Source: Rhynchospora pubera
Lineage: Eukaryota; Streptophyta; Magnoliopsida; Poales; Cyperaceae
DNA length: 64,000 bases
Reading direction: 5' to 3'
NCBI GenBank assembly: GCA_028095005.1
Contig: CM051461.1
Coordinates: 63,979,840-64,043,839, forward strand
The notes under the pieces are model-generated. The model worked only from the letters and a program-made list of their open reading frames with translations, did no database searches and was not told where the DNA came from. Shown in pieces: positions 1 through 11,891 of this stretch (the first letter of the stretch is position 1; every line of letters begins with the position of its first letter). The translations under genes and the position numbers were made by a program.

Positions 1-588
1 ATTATATTTGAATTTGTTCAATTATTAAAAAAAATTACAAATCAAGTTTTTAGAATAAAATAAATTTAAAATAGACTACAAAATTATTTTATTAGACATA
101 ATATATTTTAACTAATTTTTATAACTTATATTTTACAAATTTTTTGTCATGCAATTATGCAAACCATTGACAATAAAAAAACATAAAAAATTACAAAATC
201 AAACTTAAAATAAAAAAATTAAAATAGACTACAAAATTATACTTAATTATGCGATCTATAAATATAATATATTTTAACGAATTTATATTAATTTATTTTA
301 CAAATTTTTGAGATTAAAACAATGAAAAAAGAAAAAAAATAAAAATTGAAAAAAACCGTATTTGGACCGGCATGGACGGACCGGCCCGCCTTTACCCATC
401 CGGTTCAGCTAGGGTCGGGTCTATCAAGGGTTTCGGTCAAGGTTTGAGAGGTGGACCGTGCTAACCCGTCCCGTTTTAACCCGTGAACCCGTGGCCCGCG
501 ATAACCCGTGGACTGTGGGGGTTTGGACCGGACCGGACCAGACCGAACCGTTTGGTAAACACTACACTAGCCACTCTCCAAAAATATT
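1..588. repeat. AT-rich duplicated block followed by GC-rich repeat
   Basis: There is no gene here. Bases about 32-150 and 186-320 are two diverged copies of one AT-rich unit; both contain AAAATAGACTACAAAATTAT and later TAATATATTTTAAC. Bases about 355-565 are abruptly GC-rich, built from short variants of GGACCGG and AACCCGTG. That composition is common in plant hAT-type non-autonomous elements, but I see no matching terminal repeats or target duplication, so the class is open. Confidence 0.5.
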
Positions 589-591
589 AAT

Positions 592-748
592 GGCTGTGTT
601 TGAATGAGGTGTGGGAATAAGAAAATAAGGAATAAGAGAATAAATTTATTATAAACAATTCAAATTCTTCACAAAGTTACATATTTTTCAATATTTCTTC
701 CCATTTCTTCCCTCATTCTTCTTATTCCCACACCATCCAAACGGAGCC
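592..748. mobile_element. Tourist-like MITE, copy A
   Basis: This is a 157-bp element with terminal inverted repeats of the form GGCTGTGTTTGAAT at the left and ATCCAAACGGAGCC at the right. It is flanked by a 3-bp duplication AAT (589-591 and 749-751). The core AAATTTATTATAAACAATTC recurs in about ten other elements of this window. The 3-bp duplication and short inverted ends fit the PIF/Harbinger (Tourist) class. No coding capacity. Confidence 0.75.
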
Positions 749-2190
749 AATATAATAAGAAGGGAAAATGTTTTTGTGTATAAGAATCGGCGAACTCAAT
801 TGATTACCAATAATTAATTATGCTTTGAACAAGTAACTATCGGTCAGAATGTGCACGCGCGCGGACACATTCCACACAACAACATACATAAAAATTACAT
901 CCCGCTCTTAACAACTTCAAGTGGCCAGTGGGTTCTAATCATAATTTCATTATAAATTCAGATTCGATCCATAAACACATCCTCATTTATGTAAAATTTC
1001 GCATCAACGTGGCAGGAAGCGGAGTAGGTGAACCTATCCGGCTATCCCTTCCAAAAGTCCAAACAAAAGAAAAATACAAAAAAAAAGAAGGTAGAAATGG
1101 TCAAAGAGTCAGATTGGTTGGCTTTGCATTTTGCCCCAATGTGTCATATTCCAGTGTTTCACGAATTGGTACACCTACGCACCACCGTTTCTCATCGTTT
1201 TAGTTTAAAAACATTTAATCTAAACAAGACCAAGTCTACTCGCTCAAGTCTTTTTCTTTCTTTTGATTGTTTCCTGGTGCTACTATATAATATAGTTGAA
1301 ATTTTCACAGTTCCAATTTAAAATATTTACGGTAGTAGAATCGACTTTCCAACCAACTCCAACAGCTCAGACTCCGCAGCTTCAAAATTTTAAAAAAGAA
1401 GAAAAAGAAAAAAAAAAGGTCAAGATTTCTTGATCACCCTCTTTGAGAGACGATCATTCACTTAAACGGATATATTGAACTTCAATTAAACTCCAACCTC
1501 CTTTCTGTCTTGTTTTTATTTCAATCACAGACCACTGACCCCATTCAAATCCTCAACCCAATTCATGTTGTTGGAATTTAACGTCCATACAGTGAGATAA
1601 AATTTAAGACAATTGAGTAGTCTCCTTAAAAAAACAGTGAGATTGCCGCAATCATGGTTTTAATGAAAAGAAAATACAGATTTGTTTTATTTTTTTTTTG
1701 ATAAATAAAATAAAACTTGAAATAATGCCTATAAAACTGTGCAAAAGAAATAATTTTATTAAAAAAGGACAAGGAATTATGTTGGGCCGGGTGTGGACCG
1801 GTATTCTTTGCTTTTGTGGGAATATTTAACGATAGGATTAATCATTAATGGTTGCTACTTGCTAGCGGCTCTGGCCGCTTAGAGGCGTTGAATCAGAATA
1901 ACTTGGTGTTTAGATACAGTTGCCATGCCCAATTGCCCATACATAACTCATTGTTGGGGTTGACATTAATTGGAATCAAACTCAAGCGTATAAATAAAAA
2001 GGTGTGTAGCTGCATGCGGTGTGTTTTTTTTTTTTTTTTACATTAACAAAACACCATAGATTTTTTCAATACCCAGCATGTTTTACAGATATACCTGGCA
2101 TGCCCGTACCCTTATTCGCAGCAAATAGCAATAAATGAACACTTTCTAGAGTGGGGCTCGAGTCTTAAATTTTCAAGTCTTAATATATAA
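749..2190. other. intergenic, no supported gene
   Basis: Reading frames here are short, do not start with ATG in good context or lack any recognisable domain. A homopolymer T run lies near 2023-2039. Nothing else is supported. Confidence 0.5.
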
Positions 2191-3029
2191 CTAGATCTGT
2201 ACGTCGAGCTTCGCTCGACAATATTAAATTTTTATTATAAGTAATATATGAAAAAATTGTGCCTTAAATTTTTAACTTAATAGATGATTTTGAAGTGAGA
2301 AGTTTTATAATAAAAAATTTTAATGAAAATGATTCTATTATAAAAGTATATTTAATTAGGAAAGAAAAATAATAATAATTATAAAATTGTAAATTCTAAT
2401 TAAATTGAATGAAAAGTGAATAAAAAAAAATGAAGGTGCCATGAAGGTGCCATGAAAATAAAAAGTGAATAAAAAATTGAAGGCACTCTTTCATAGCATC
2501 TGCATATGGCACCCTTTTATTGCATCCGCTTATGGTATTCTTTAATGGCATCTGCACGTGGCATCCTTTCATGGCATCTTTATATGCACTTTTAGTAGAT
2601 GTCATGAGTAGTTTATCAAATTGTCTTATATAGTAAAGGGTGTCATGGGCATATACCATGTAAAGATTGCATGAAAAGGTGCCATGAGCAGATGGCATGC
2701 GCAGATGCCGTTAAAGTGTGCAATGAGCGGGGTGCCATGTGCAGTTACACTGAATATTTTAAGCCAATATTATTGTTAAGTTAAAAAATTTGAATATTTT
2801 TAAATTATATGTTTGGCCCAAATGCAATAATTTGAAAATTGTGTTTACAACAAATTCTTGATGCATATTGAGATAGAAATTCATAAAATTTTTTTAATGT
2901 TAACATAAATAAATTCATAAAAAAATTACCTTACTATCTAGTGGAAAGAAATTCATGCCCCATGTATTTTCCGACTTTGAATTTGTTGCGGGCGAAATTA
3001 TCACGACCCGTGCACATATCACACCTAGA
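2191..3029 (-). mobile_element. Helitron-like non-autonomous element
   Basis: On the minus strand the right terminus reads as a perfect 7-bp stem with a 3-base loop (GTCGAGC-GAA-GCTCGAC, plus positions 2203-2219), then an 8-base spacer, then CTAG followed by a host T. This is the standard Helitron 3' end (hairpin, CTRR, T). A candidate 5' end begins TCTAGGTGTGATATG at 3029 on the minus strand and is preceded by A, as Helitrons require. The inside is AT-rich and non-coding and contains the degenerate tandem repeat at 2420-2745. The 3' end is better supported than the 5' end. Confidence 0.5.
2420..2745. repeat. degenerate tandem repeat inside Helitron-like element
   Basis: The motifs GGTGCCATGA, GGCATCTGCA and GGCACCCTTT (or their complements) recur many times at roughly 25-30-base spacing. 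It is a degenerate short-unit array in mixed orientation. No coding function is apparent. Confidence 0.55.
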
Positions 3030-3171
3030 TTTTTAGTTGAGAGTAATGTGATATCTATTTATGTTTGTCATTTTGAAATGTGAAATGGTTAATGAAAATT
3101 TGATAAAGTGAGCAACTGAGCACTATTTATAGATAAAATGTTGGTACCTTTTGGTGGAGGAGACGTATATT

Positions 3172-3311
3172 TGATTGCACCCTTTGGCAAGACAACCTTT
3201 AGTTGACACCCTATGATCAACATGTCAAGATATGCATCTTTTCAATCACACTTTTTAAAGTATCAACTTGATTGCATCCTTTGGTGAGTCATCTTTTAAG
3301 TGACACTCTAT
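3172..3311. repeat. two-copy direct repeat
   Basis: Two diverged copies of a unit beginning TTGATTGCACCCTTTGG (near 3172) and TTGATTGCATCCTTTGG (near 3268) lie about 96 bases apart, each ending in a variant of TGACACCCTAT. The remaining sequence from 3030 to 3812 shows nothing else that I recognise. Confidence 0.5.
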
Positions 3312-3812
3312 ATATATATTAAAATAAATATATTTTCATTCGTATTCTTTGAGACCATTCACGCATCTTTATTATATGTAAGATTATAACGATTGTAAGT
3401 TCGATTAATCCTTAGTGGGCCTGAAAAGTAAATAAGAATTTGACAGAAGTTTTGTTATAGTTTAGAATATTGTATAATGGGCTTTCTATTCACAAATAAC
3501 AAACAATTAGCCCAAAAGAAAAGTGCAGCAACAGTAGATTATTATTGTTCATTGTAGTTAGTGACAGCAACTAACAAACAAGGAATGTAGCTATATATTG
3601 ACTTTTTAAATGGCTACTAAATCACACATTCCGGACCGTGTTTAAGCGTTTTCATATTCATATTTGGGTATTTATACTACACATGACATCGGTCCTTAGA
3701 TGTTTTCAATTTCGATTGGCGTGCATGCAGTGTGTAATTGACTAATTGGTCACAAAACCGTCAAAAACACATAAGATTAGCTGGCTTTAATTTATTTTTA
3801 TTAATTATCTTA

Positions 3813-4112
3813 GGCCCTGTTTGGATAGTTAGGAATAAGGGCTATTTTAGACTAAATAGCTATTCGGGACTAAGAAACCATCCAAACAGTCCAGGATTAA
3901 GAGCTTATTCTTAATCAGACTAAGATTAGTTAATCCGACATTTTGTTAGAATAAGAGTTGAGATTAGAAAGAAAAGCTCATTATTTATTCTTTCCTCATC
4001 CAAACAAAAAGTCTTAATCTGAGATTAAGCTTATTCTTAAGAATTTAGGATTAAGAATCTTAATCCTGAATAGCTAATCCTACCCTTAATCTCATACGAT
4101 CCAAACAGAGCC
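3813..4112. mobile_element. Tourist-like MITE (300 bp), upstream of GT47 copy 1
   Basis: The left end GGCCCTGTTTGGAT and right end ATCCAAACAGAGCC are inverted repeats, flanked by a perfect TTA duplication (3810-3812 and 4113-4115). TTA is the preferred PIF/Harbinger target. Internal sequence repeats the motif TTAATCC/GGATTAAG in both orientations. It lies about 0.85 kb upstream of the first glycosyltransferase start. Confidence 0.8.
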
Positions 4113-4121
4113 TTATTGTTT

Positions 4122-4209
4122 ATCATCATCATCATCATCATCATTATAATTATTAATATTAATTTCACTAATATTATTATGATTATGATGATGATGATTA
4201 TTATTGTTG

Positions 4210-4247
<38 letters not shown>
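4122..4247. repeat. trinucleotide microsatellites
   Basis: A TCA run (4122-4144), a short ATG/ATT stretch and a TTA run (about 4213-4247) follow one another. These are simple-sequence repeats with no gene. Confidence 0.9.
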
Positions 4248-4920
4248 TTGTGATTTTCCCGTTGAACTAGAGTTCAGGAAATTAGTTGGGCTTGTTTATT
4301 CTGATACTCTAGCTGAGAAAAGTAATGAATAAGAAATTAAATACATGTGGTGAAACTAGTATTAATTTAAGAGAATGCCTGATCAAAGAATCTAGAAATC
4401 AACATCACAACCAACCTTGAACATGGACGCGCCAACAGCTTGCTTCTGATTTAATTTCTCCCCATTATAGCGGGACTGGTGTGGCTTTTCATGCAATGAA
4501 TCATCAAATCATGCTTTCTAGTTTGGAGAGGCGTTGAATGTGGTTTGGAGGGGAGGGGCTCTAATTCTTGTATAATACAACTACATAAATGTGATATTCA
4601 AGTTATCCGAAATAATAGCATAATCCAAAACAAAAATACCCAAAAAAAAAAAGAAAGGAAGGTACGAACGATTAGTGAACTTAAGCTGAAATACCACATG
4701 CTACGAACATTATACCATTAATTCCATTCTCTCTAAAGTCTAAACACTGATCTCATCTGTCGTCAACAGCCGAACGACTCACTGTACAAAAGGACACACT
4801 GTTGGATTTCATGGAACATGAGATTATTCAAACTCGGCGTCGAAGGGCCAATGGTGACTGGCATTAGCTTAGAAGGTGGAATTACAAATGCATCTCTTTC
4901 TCTCTTTCTCTCGTGTCGTG

Positions 4921-4929
4921 CTATATAAT
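4921..4929 (+). promoter_or_regulatory. TATA box of GT47 copy 1
   Basis: CTATATAAT lies 47 bases before the ATG at 4969. A TATA this close implies a very short 5' leader, since plant initiation usually falls about 30 bases downstream. CT-rich sequence just upstream (about 4890-4915) resembles plant Y-patches. Confidence 0.5.
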
Positions 4930-4968
4930 CAATCATTCAATTAATTCTCCCGGTGCCAGACGCCACCG

Positions 4969-6387
4969 ATGGAAAAGTCAATTGTGAAGACAGTTCCAAG
5001 CATGATGAGTACGAGCAAGAGCATGAGCATGAGCAGGCACCTCTTCTCCCTTCTCCTCTCCCTCTCTTTCCTCTTCCTCCTCTGCCGCCTCCTCTTCCTC
5101 ACCCGCTCCTCCCACCAACTCATTTCCTCCTCCTCCTCTTCCTCTTTTTCCCTCCCCCCATCCCATGCCCATGCCCATGCCCCTGCCCTTGCCGACCCTT
5201 GCTTCGGCCGCTATGTTTATGTCTATGACCTCCCCGACAAGTTCAATTCTGACATTTTATGCGACTGCCGCACCATCTTGCCCTGGATCGACATGTGCCC
5301 TTTTGTCGCAAACATGGGCCTTGGACCCCACCTCACAGAAACCGGCTCCGTCCTCACCGGCACTGGATGGCACATCACCAACCAATGGGTTCTAGAAGTG
5401 ATCTTTCATAACCGCATGAGGCAGTATGAGTGCTTGACTACCAACTCTTCCCAAGCTGATGCCTTTTTTATACCTTACTATGTCGGCCTAGACACTGGCC
5501 GCCATTTATGGACTCACAACATTTCGCTGCGGGACTCCCTTCTGCTTGAACTTTTTCAGTTACTCAAATCGAGGCCTGAATGGTCAGTCAAACGGGGCAG
5601 AGATCATTTCATGTTGTCTGGCCGGGCCACCTGGGATTTGAGGCGCCAGGGTGACGAAGATCACCTATGGGGCGGTAAGTTGTTAACCTTGCCCGAGGTA
5701 AAAAACATGACCGTGCTGTTGATCGAAGCGTGCCCATGGGACAGTGACCATGAGTTTGCCATTCCCTACCCTACCAACTTCCACCCCTCCAATGAGAGTC
5801 AGATAGTCGCATGGCAGGACAAGGTCCGGTCAACAGATCGACCGTGGCTGTTTTCCTTTGCCGGTGCCAGGCGACCGGGCCAGGCAGGCTCAATCAGAGA
5901 CCAAGTGTCTGATCAGTGTCTTAAGTCAACCCGGTGCAGGCTTTTGGATTGTGCATCCCAAGAGAATGATTGTGACTCACCGGCTACTACGATGAGTTTA
6001 TTCCAGAGTTCTAGTTTTTGTCTGCAACCACCGGGCGACACACCAACCAGGCGATCTGCATTCGACTCGATGCTGGCCGGGTGCATTCCGGTGTTTTTTA
6101 GCCCCCACTCGGCCTACACACAGTACAAATGGTATCTGCCCAGCAACTACTCTGAGTACTCGGTGTACATTCCTGAAGACGAGGTGAGGGAAGGGAGAGT
6201 GAGTATTGAAGAGGTGTTGTTGCGATACAGCGAGGAGGAAATTGGAGATATGAAGGAGAAGGTGATATCCATGATTCCTGGTCTAATTTACAAGGACCCT
6301 AGTCGCCAGTTAGAGAGTGTCAGGGATGCTTTTGATCTCGCCATTGACGGTGTGCTTCAGAGAGTCAAAAGCACAATTGGGACTTAA
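4969..6387 (+). CDS. MUR3-like xyloglucan galactosyltransferase (GT47), copy 1
   Basis: A 472-aa intronless protein of the exostosin/GT47 family, clade A (MUR3/KATAMARI1-like). Such enzymes sit in the Golgi membrane and transfer galactose (in some relatives another sugar) from a UDP-sugar onto xylose side chains of xyloglucan. The start ATG has a strong context (CACCGATGG). Residues about 24-44 are a hydrophobic anchor, followed by a Ser-rich and His-Ala stem (50-75). The domain begins at CFGRYVYVYDLP (78-89). Landmarks are GTGWHITNQW (131-140), IFHNRMRQY (145-153), RDHFMLSGR (211-219), AIPYPTNFHPS (264-274), PWLFSFAGARRP (292-303) and FCLQPPGDTPTRRSAFDSML (350-369), then AGCIPVFF. N-glycosylation sites include N246 and N275. 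It is shorter than MUR3 (about 619 aa), mainly in the stem. Donor and acceptor are inferred from family only. First of four same-strand paralogues; closest to copy 2. Confidence 0.92.
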   Translation: MEKSIVKTVPSMMSTSKSMSMSRHLFSLLLSLSFLFLLCRLLFLTRSSHQLISSSSSSSFSLPPSHAHAHAPALADPCFGRYVYVYDLPDKFNSDILCDCRTILPWIDMCPFVANMGLGPHLTETGSVLTGTGWHITNQWVLEVIFHNRMRQYECLTTNSSQADAFFIPYYVGLDTGRHLWTHNISLRDSLLLELFQLLKSRPEWSVKRGRDHFMLSGRATWDLRRQGDEDHLWGGKLLTLPEVKNMTVLLIEACPWDSDHEFAIPYPTNFHPSNESQIVAWQDKVRSTDRPWLFSFAGARRPGQAGSIRDQVSDQCLKSTRCRLLDCASQENDCDSPATTMSLFQSSSFCLQPPGDTPTRRSAFDSMLAGCIPVFFSPHSAYTQYKWYLPSNYSEYSVYIPEDEVREGRVSIEEVLLRYSEEEIGDMKEKVISMIPGLIYKDPSRQLESVRDAFDLAIDGVLQRVKSTIGT

Positions 6388-9366
6388 ATCATATATCTAT
6401 CTATAGACTATAGTATTTGATTTGCTGCTGGATTTGTCTCTATTCAGTGCCAGTGGTGCTTTAGCTTGTTCAATTCATTGTTTGGTAGCTTCTAGACATT
6501 CTTATATGTATACAAAGGTTCTAAATTGTACATTCTGGCTTTCTTTTCACATCAAAGCATTTAAATAAAATAATTAGCAAATTGTATATCCTGGCTAAGT
6601 TTATTACTTTTTTTTTTTAAATAATCTTTAGAAGGTCGGGTTACTACGTCAGTGCTCATGGTTAATTTAGAAAAAAAGGGTGGAGTTGGCATTTTCTTAG
6701 AGAGAAAATTCAAAATTCTTGAGGCATACATATTTGAGAAACAATTAATTGATTGATAATTGACCATATGCAATCATATGAATGTTATTGTATTTAAGTT
6801 AAATGACAACCCAAAAAGTGAGGGAGAAAATATATAATAACTGTAAATATATAAATATCTAAAAATTAAGTTCGTTTGGAGTTGAGTGGGCGTATTTTGA
6901 TTTGTGCTATTTGGTGTAGTAACCGTCAGTAAAAATTCGTTCCTGAAATAGTTATTAATTATCATGAGGGTCAGTAATAATTCGTTTCTGCCTTGCAAAT
7001 TGCCAAATTCTGGGGCATAAAACATTTGGCAAGCACTACTGTGTGTGTGTGAGTGTGTATTTTGAAGGAAAATTGCATAGAAAAATGAGAACATTCGGGA
7101 TGGCTGGGTGTGCTGGTAGCCGGTGTACCGTGTACATCAGAACAATCGCATAAAAATAAAGAAGCAGGCTCACGGACTCACGGTGCATCTATGATTATTT
7201 TTTTAAAAAATTGGGGGTTTGTTTTGAGCCTTTGGGCCCGTAACATATAATAAGTACTATATCTACAAGCCCATTAATTATGCAGGCAGCACCTCGCTCT
7301 CCTTGCACCTACAATTACAAACCAAAACAAACAAACCGATCATTGTTCATATATCAATACCCCCTGAAATCCTCAATCCTCATCATATTAGTATTGTTGT
7401 GTTGTATTGGGTTTTAATTTTATTGAATCAAGTCTGGGGCTCTGCATCTACATAATTGTGCAAGGTGAGACAGGGACGCGTCTTAATTTTGATCTTTTCT
7501 GAAATAAATTGACCTTTGGAAGGGAAAGAGCTAGCACGTGTTATGCCTTATGGGAGGCACTGCTTTAGTAAATTTGGGATTTGGAAAAGGTGCAGGTGCT
7601 GCTTTCCAAAATCAAGAGGCTATGGATACCAAAAAAAAACCATGCACTGCTTAATTGCAAAATGGATTTGGCAACTCTACTAAGTACTAACAACCGAGCT
7701 CTATTTGGTCAACAATTGTGCAACAAATTCATGGCACCACAGTACCACACTGCACCTGACCTGACCTGACCTGGAAGCTTCTCACGACATCTCCCACACT
7801 GTAAGGTTGGTTCTATCTTTCTCTGGTTTTGTGTATGGCCTAGTGACAACTTGACAAGGGATGACCATAACTCTCCACTATTCAAATGGGCATGCATATT
7901 CAAGACTTCTATCTCGCAGAAAAGGATGATGGATTGAACCAGGTGTGCAAAATCCTGGAAGCAAATTGCCTTTGGCAAATCAAGGCACTTCTAAAGGTCA
8001 AAAGAATTTTGACTCAAAATAATTATTTGAGGGGCCCACCAAACCATTCTTGTACACTCTAAACGAGCATGGTTGTTGAAGGAAGAAGGTGCCCCACACT
8101 TGTGAGTTGTGACACTATTAGGAAGGTGTGGCTTGCAGTGCAGGCAGCCTATCATCCAATCCTGGCATGATCAGCCGCACCTTTTCTGGTACGGTAACAG
8201 GAAACAGATCATGGTCTGGATGGTGAAAGAAAGGAGAAAGACTTGGGACATCAGTTTGATTGGAAGGCTCGTGAGTCGTGATCCAATTAAGATCCACTGT
8301 ACATTCCAGGAATTGTTTAGAATGCCATGTCTGAATTCTGATGTTAATTAGAGAATGGTTAACAAATTGTTAAGTTCGATACAAAAACAAAAATAAAAGT
8401 AGTAAAATTCTTGCTCTCTCTAGCACATAAAGACAACTTTCTACACCACTATTCAGAAATTCAGAAAAACCCCTCAAATAAAGGCAACTTATAAATAACA
8501 AACATTCAACATTTTTAACCAAAAGAGCAAATCACTCTTGTCCCTCCAGCAGAAGCAGAAGGTTATGTATCTCGCAGCTTTTAAACTGCTCGACTTATAA
8601 AAGGGACCTGGGCACCTGGCTGCACGATGTGGTGGGTTTTGTCAAGAGTTTTTGTATGCAACTATAAATGGATATTACGTTGGGGTTTTCCAATTAAAGT
8701 TATCATTGCATTCAAACTTTTCTATGAATACATTTTAATTTAGCGAAATTCTTGTACATCGGTTGGGTACTACTGCTTCCAAAGTAAAAACAGAAAGAAA
8801 TTCAACAATAGAAAGAACTGATAATTAGCAAAATCAAGTTGTAGCAGGGCGCAGGTATATATATAGATCTTGTTGACTACTTCGCCTGAATTTCCTGCCA
8901 CCATTTTACATATACAAATCTCAAAAAATTTGTTTTCAGTGCTTACATATATTAATACATTTTAGCTGCAAACTCACGGTTTTATTAACAAACATACAAT
9001 CCGCACAACGATTGATCTGAATTGAAGCAGTTATTTTCTGGAACAACAGATTTCATTACAATTCATTGGAGATGAGCTAGAGTGAATTTGGAGGATAATT
9101 AAAGAGAGATTCCCTTAATTCATTGGAAAAGTGAACTGGAATAATGCTCTCAGAAGTTCGTTTGTCTAAATAAAGTAAACCATCTCCGTGACTGGATATT
9201 CATCAATTTTTAGATGTGGCCTAATAATTAACCAATCTTCACAAATCTTCATAAAAATTAATTACAACAGTAATAACAAATGTAATATGCTCCTCTATTC
9301 CGCGTTTCCTTTGGCATTTATCAAGAATTTATCTCCTGCCGCAGTAAATTAATTTTGCCACCTCTC

Positions 9367-9397
<31 letters not shown>

Positions 9398-10079
9398 AGC
9401 ACAAGGTTGCTAGCTAGCTTGCATCACCACGTTTCTACTCAGCAGAACCACCCTTGAAAGGCCCTTATATTCCATTCACAGTAGAGAAGAAACAGAAGGC
9501 CTTATAAGGTAATTTTTCTCCCTGATAATTTACCAAACAATTGTCTCTCGTCTTGCCAAGAACTGCCTCCGAAACTGCAGAGGTCACAAAAATCATTTGA
9601 CACTCTTCTGTTTTTGGTTCAAACCAATTAAGGGTTTTTGCAAGATGGCAAAGCATTCTCATATTCAGTTTCTGACCATAGTGTGTAATGAAATCAGAAC
9701 CCACATGCAATTGTTTTTTGAACTAAGATGCTTTCGATTTTCTTAATGCATGATTGCCTCATTTAATTCAACAAAAACCGAAGATAAACTAATTACACAT
9801 GGAAGAAGTTCCCCAAAGATATAGAAGTGATGGCACTATTCTTAATTAACAAATTTTATCCATGTTGTTTAGGATTATTAGACCTTCATCGCCATATCAA
9901 TGACCGCTAAAACAAATAGCGTCTCTGGAAGTTAATGAACTGGTACTTCAACTCTGCATCCCTGGCAGCTCACAATTAGTTGCATGCTAATTAACCCCAG
10001 AGAAGAACAAGATTGATCGACTTGCTCCGATTACCTAAACTACGTGTTTATGTCTACGTAATAGTCGACGGAGAATTCA
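6388..10079. other. intergenic between GT47 copies 1 and 2
   Basis: There is no recognised gene in these 3.7 kb. An AATAAA at 6564-6569 could be a polyadenylation signal for copy 1. Three CCTGA units lie near 7755-7770 and a CT microsatellite at 9361-9397. A minus-strand open frame at about 9465-9706 has no recognisable domain and its longest version lacks an ATG start. Confidence 0.5.
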
Positions 10080-11426
10080 ATGCTGAAAACAACTCTATTT
10101 CACGGGACAGAGAAACACTTTTTTCCTCTTCTATCTTTGTTGATATTGCTTCTCTTCTTTCTGTCCATATCATCCTACATCCATCTTCCCTACTCCGCAT
10201 TCACACTGTCAATTCTGACGGATTCAGCCACTGAGATGTGCACCGGAAGGTACATTTATGTATATGATCTTCCCAGCAAGTTCAACTCTGACATCATACA
10301 AGATTGCCATAACCTCCTGCCCTGGCATCACATGTGCCCTTCTGTTTCAAACATGGGTCTAGGTCCCCATGTCAGAGGCACCGGGTCTGTGCTTACTGAG
10401 ACTGGATGGCATTTCACTAACCAGTGGGTTCTCGATTTCATCTTTCACAATAGAATGAAGCAATATGGTTGCTTGACTTCCAATTCTTCACAAGCTAATG
10501 CAATTTTTGTACCTTACTATGCTGGATTAGATACCGGTCGGCATCTGTGGAGTCAAAACATAACAGAACGAGACTCGCTATTGGTGGAGTTGTTTGATTT
10601 GTTAAGGTCAAGACCTGAATGGTTGGCAAAAGGGGGAAGAGATCATTTCCTACTCTCTGGACGTACCACGTGGGATTTTCGGAGGCAAGGTGACGATGGC
10701 CATCTTTGGGGCGGAAAGTTACTAACCTTACCAGAGGTCAAAAACATGACGGTGCTGCTGATCGAGTCATGTCCGTGGGGAAACGAAAATGAGTTTGCAA
10801 TTCCTTACCCTACAAACTTCCACCCATCCACGGAGAGTCAGGTTCTTGCATGGCAAGAAAAGGTTAGGTCGGTGAACCGGCAGTGGCTTTTCTCTTTTGT
10901 CGGTGCTAAAAGGCCTGATCAGGTTCGCTCCATCAGAGACCAGGTGGTGGACCAATGTCTGAATTCGACGCAGTGCAATCTGCTGGATTGTGCATCACCA
11001 GAAACTGATTGCGACTCACCTAATACTACCATGAGCTTGTTTGAAAGCTCCACCTTTTGTTTGGAACCGCCAGGCGACTCGCCGACAAGGCGCTCCATAT
11101 TTGATGCAATGTTGGCAGGGTGCATTCCGGTGTTCTTTAACCCTCACTCGGCTTATACGCAGTATAGATGGTATTTACCGACCAACTATACAGAATACTC
11201 GGTTTACATCCCTGAAGATGATGTGAGAGAAGGAAGGGTTCGGATAGAAGAGGTTTTATCGAAATACAACGCAGAACAAATAGGAGAGATGAAAGACACA
11301 GTAATAAGGTTGATACCTACTTTGATATACAAGGATCCAAGTCACAAGATAGAGAGTGTTAGAGATGCTTTTGATGTCGCCATTGATGGTGTGCTTGAGA
11401 GGGTTAAGAGCTTAATGGGTGCATAG
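10080..11426 (+). CDS. MUR3-like xyloglucan galactosyltransferase (GT47), copy 2
   Basis: A 448-aa intronless GT47 clade A protein, the closest relative of copy 1. They share the GRYIYVYDLPSKFNSDI opening (56-72 here), the LLDCAS...DCDSP...TTMSLF segment (301-321) and the C-terminal VRDAFDVAIDGVLERVK (427-443). Residues about 14-34 form one membrane anchor, giving a type II Golgi topology. The stem is short (about 20 residues), without the Ser/His-Ala tract of copy 1. The sugar-donor region reads FCLEPPGDSPTRRSIFDAML (327-346), with Glu in place of the Gln seen in the other copies. The ATG at 10080 is the first that gives a full anchor. The predicted reaction is galactosyl transfer to xyloglucan, as for copy 1, and is inferred. 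Third-codon positions are more AT-rich than in copies 1 and 3. Confidence 0.92.
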   Translation: MLKTTLFHGTEKHFFPLLSLLILLLFFLSISSYIHLPYSAFTLSILTDSATEMCTGRYIYVYDLPSKFNSDIIQDCHNLLPWHHMCPSVSNMGLGPHVRGTGSVLTETGWHFTNQWVLDFIFHNRMKQYGCLTSNSSQANAIFVPYYAGLDTGRHLWSQNITERDSLLVELFDLLRSRPEWLAKGGRDHFLLSGRTTWDFRRQGDDGHLWGGKLLTLPEVKNMTVLLIESCPWGNENEFAIPYPTNFHPSTESQVLAWQEKVRSVNRQWLFSFVGAKRPDQVRSIRDQVVDQCLNSTQCNLLDCASPETDCDSPNTTMSLFESSTFCLEPPGDSPTRRSIFDAMLAGCIPVFFNPHSAYTQYRWYLPTNYTEYSVYIPEDDVREGRVRIEEVLSKYNAEQIGEMKDTVIRLIPTLIYKDPSHKIESVRDAFDVAIDGVLERVKSLMGA

Positions 11427-11740
11427 TTTTCATGGTTTAACATTCCCAAGTTAATCATGAAGGGCATCTGGGGGAAATTAATGTAGAACATTATGATGGA
11501 AATAGAGTTACTATTCTACTCTATTCCATGGCACTTGCAAGATTACAAGTTGATAAGTTGATAATTGATGGTCACTTGTGTTCTTAGAAGAGAAGAAAAT
11601 TTGGTCAAGAGGAGTAATCAACCCAATCCTAATGACAGAACCAACAAATTAAGTACTTGAGTTCTAAATATGGTTTATTAGAATGGCTATGTGCTGCTTT
11701 CATTGGTGCAAAATTGCATCAAATGAAATTTATATTCTAC

Positions 11741-11888
11741 TATTCCGTTTGGATGGGTACAAGAATAAGATAATAGCTTTTTCCTACTCCCAAATTTATT
11801 ATAAACAATTAAAACTCTTCACAAAGTTACACACTTCTCAATACTTCTTCTCTTATTTCTCTTATTCCCACACCATCCAAACGGAGCC
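11741..11888. mobile_element. Tourist-like MITE, copy B
   Basis: 148 bp, with the right end ATCCAAACGGAGCC, a slightly decayed left end (TATTCCGTTTGGAT), and a TAC duplication (11738-11740, 11889-11891). It lies about 315 bp past the copy 2 stop, downstream of GT47 copy 2. Confidence 0.7.
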
Positions 11889-11891
11889 TAC

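Noticed and set aside
7581..8351. Short ORFs between GT47 copies 1 and 2
   Set aside because: They have no domain, non-ATG starts in part and no conserved pattern.
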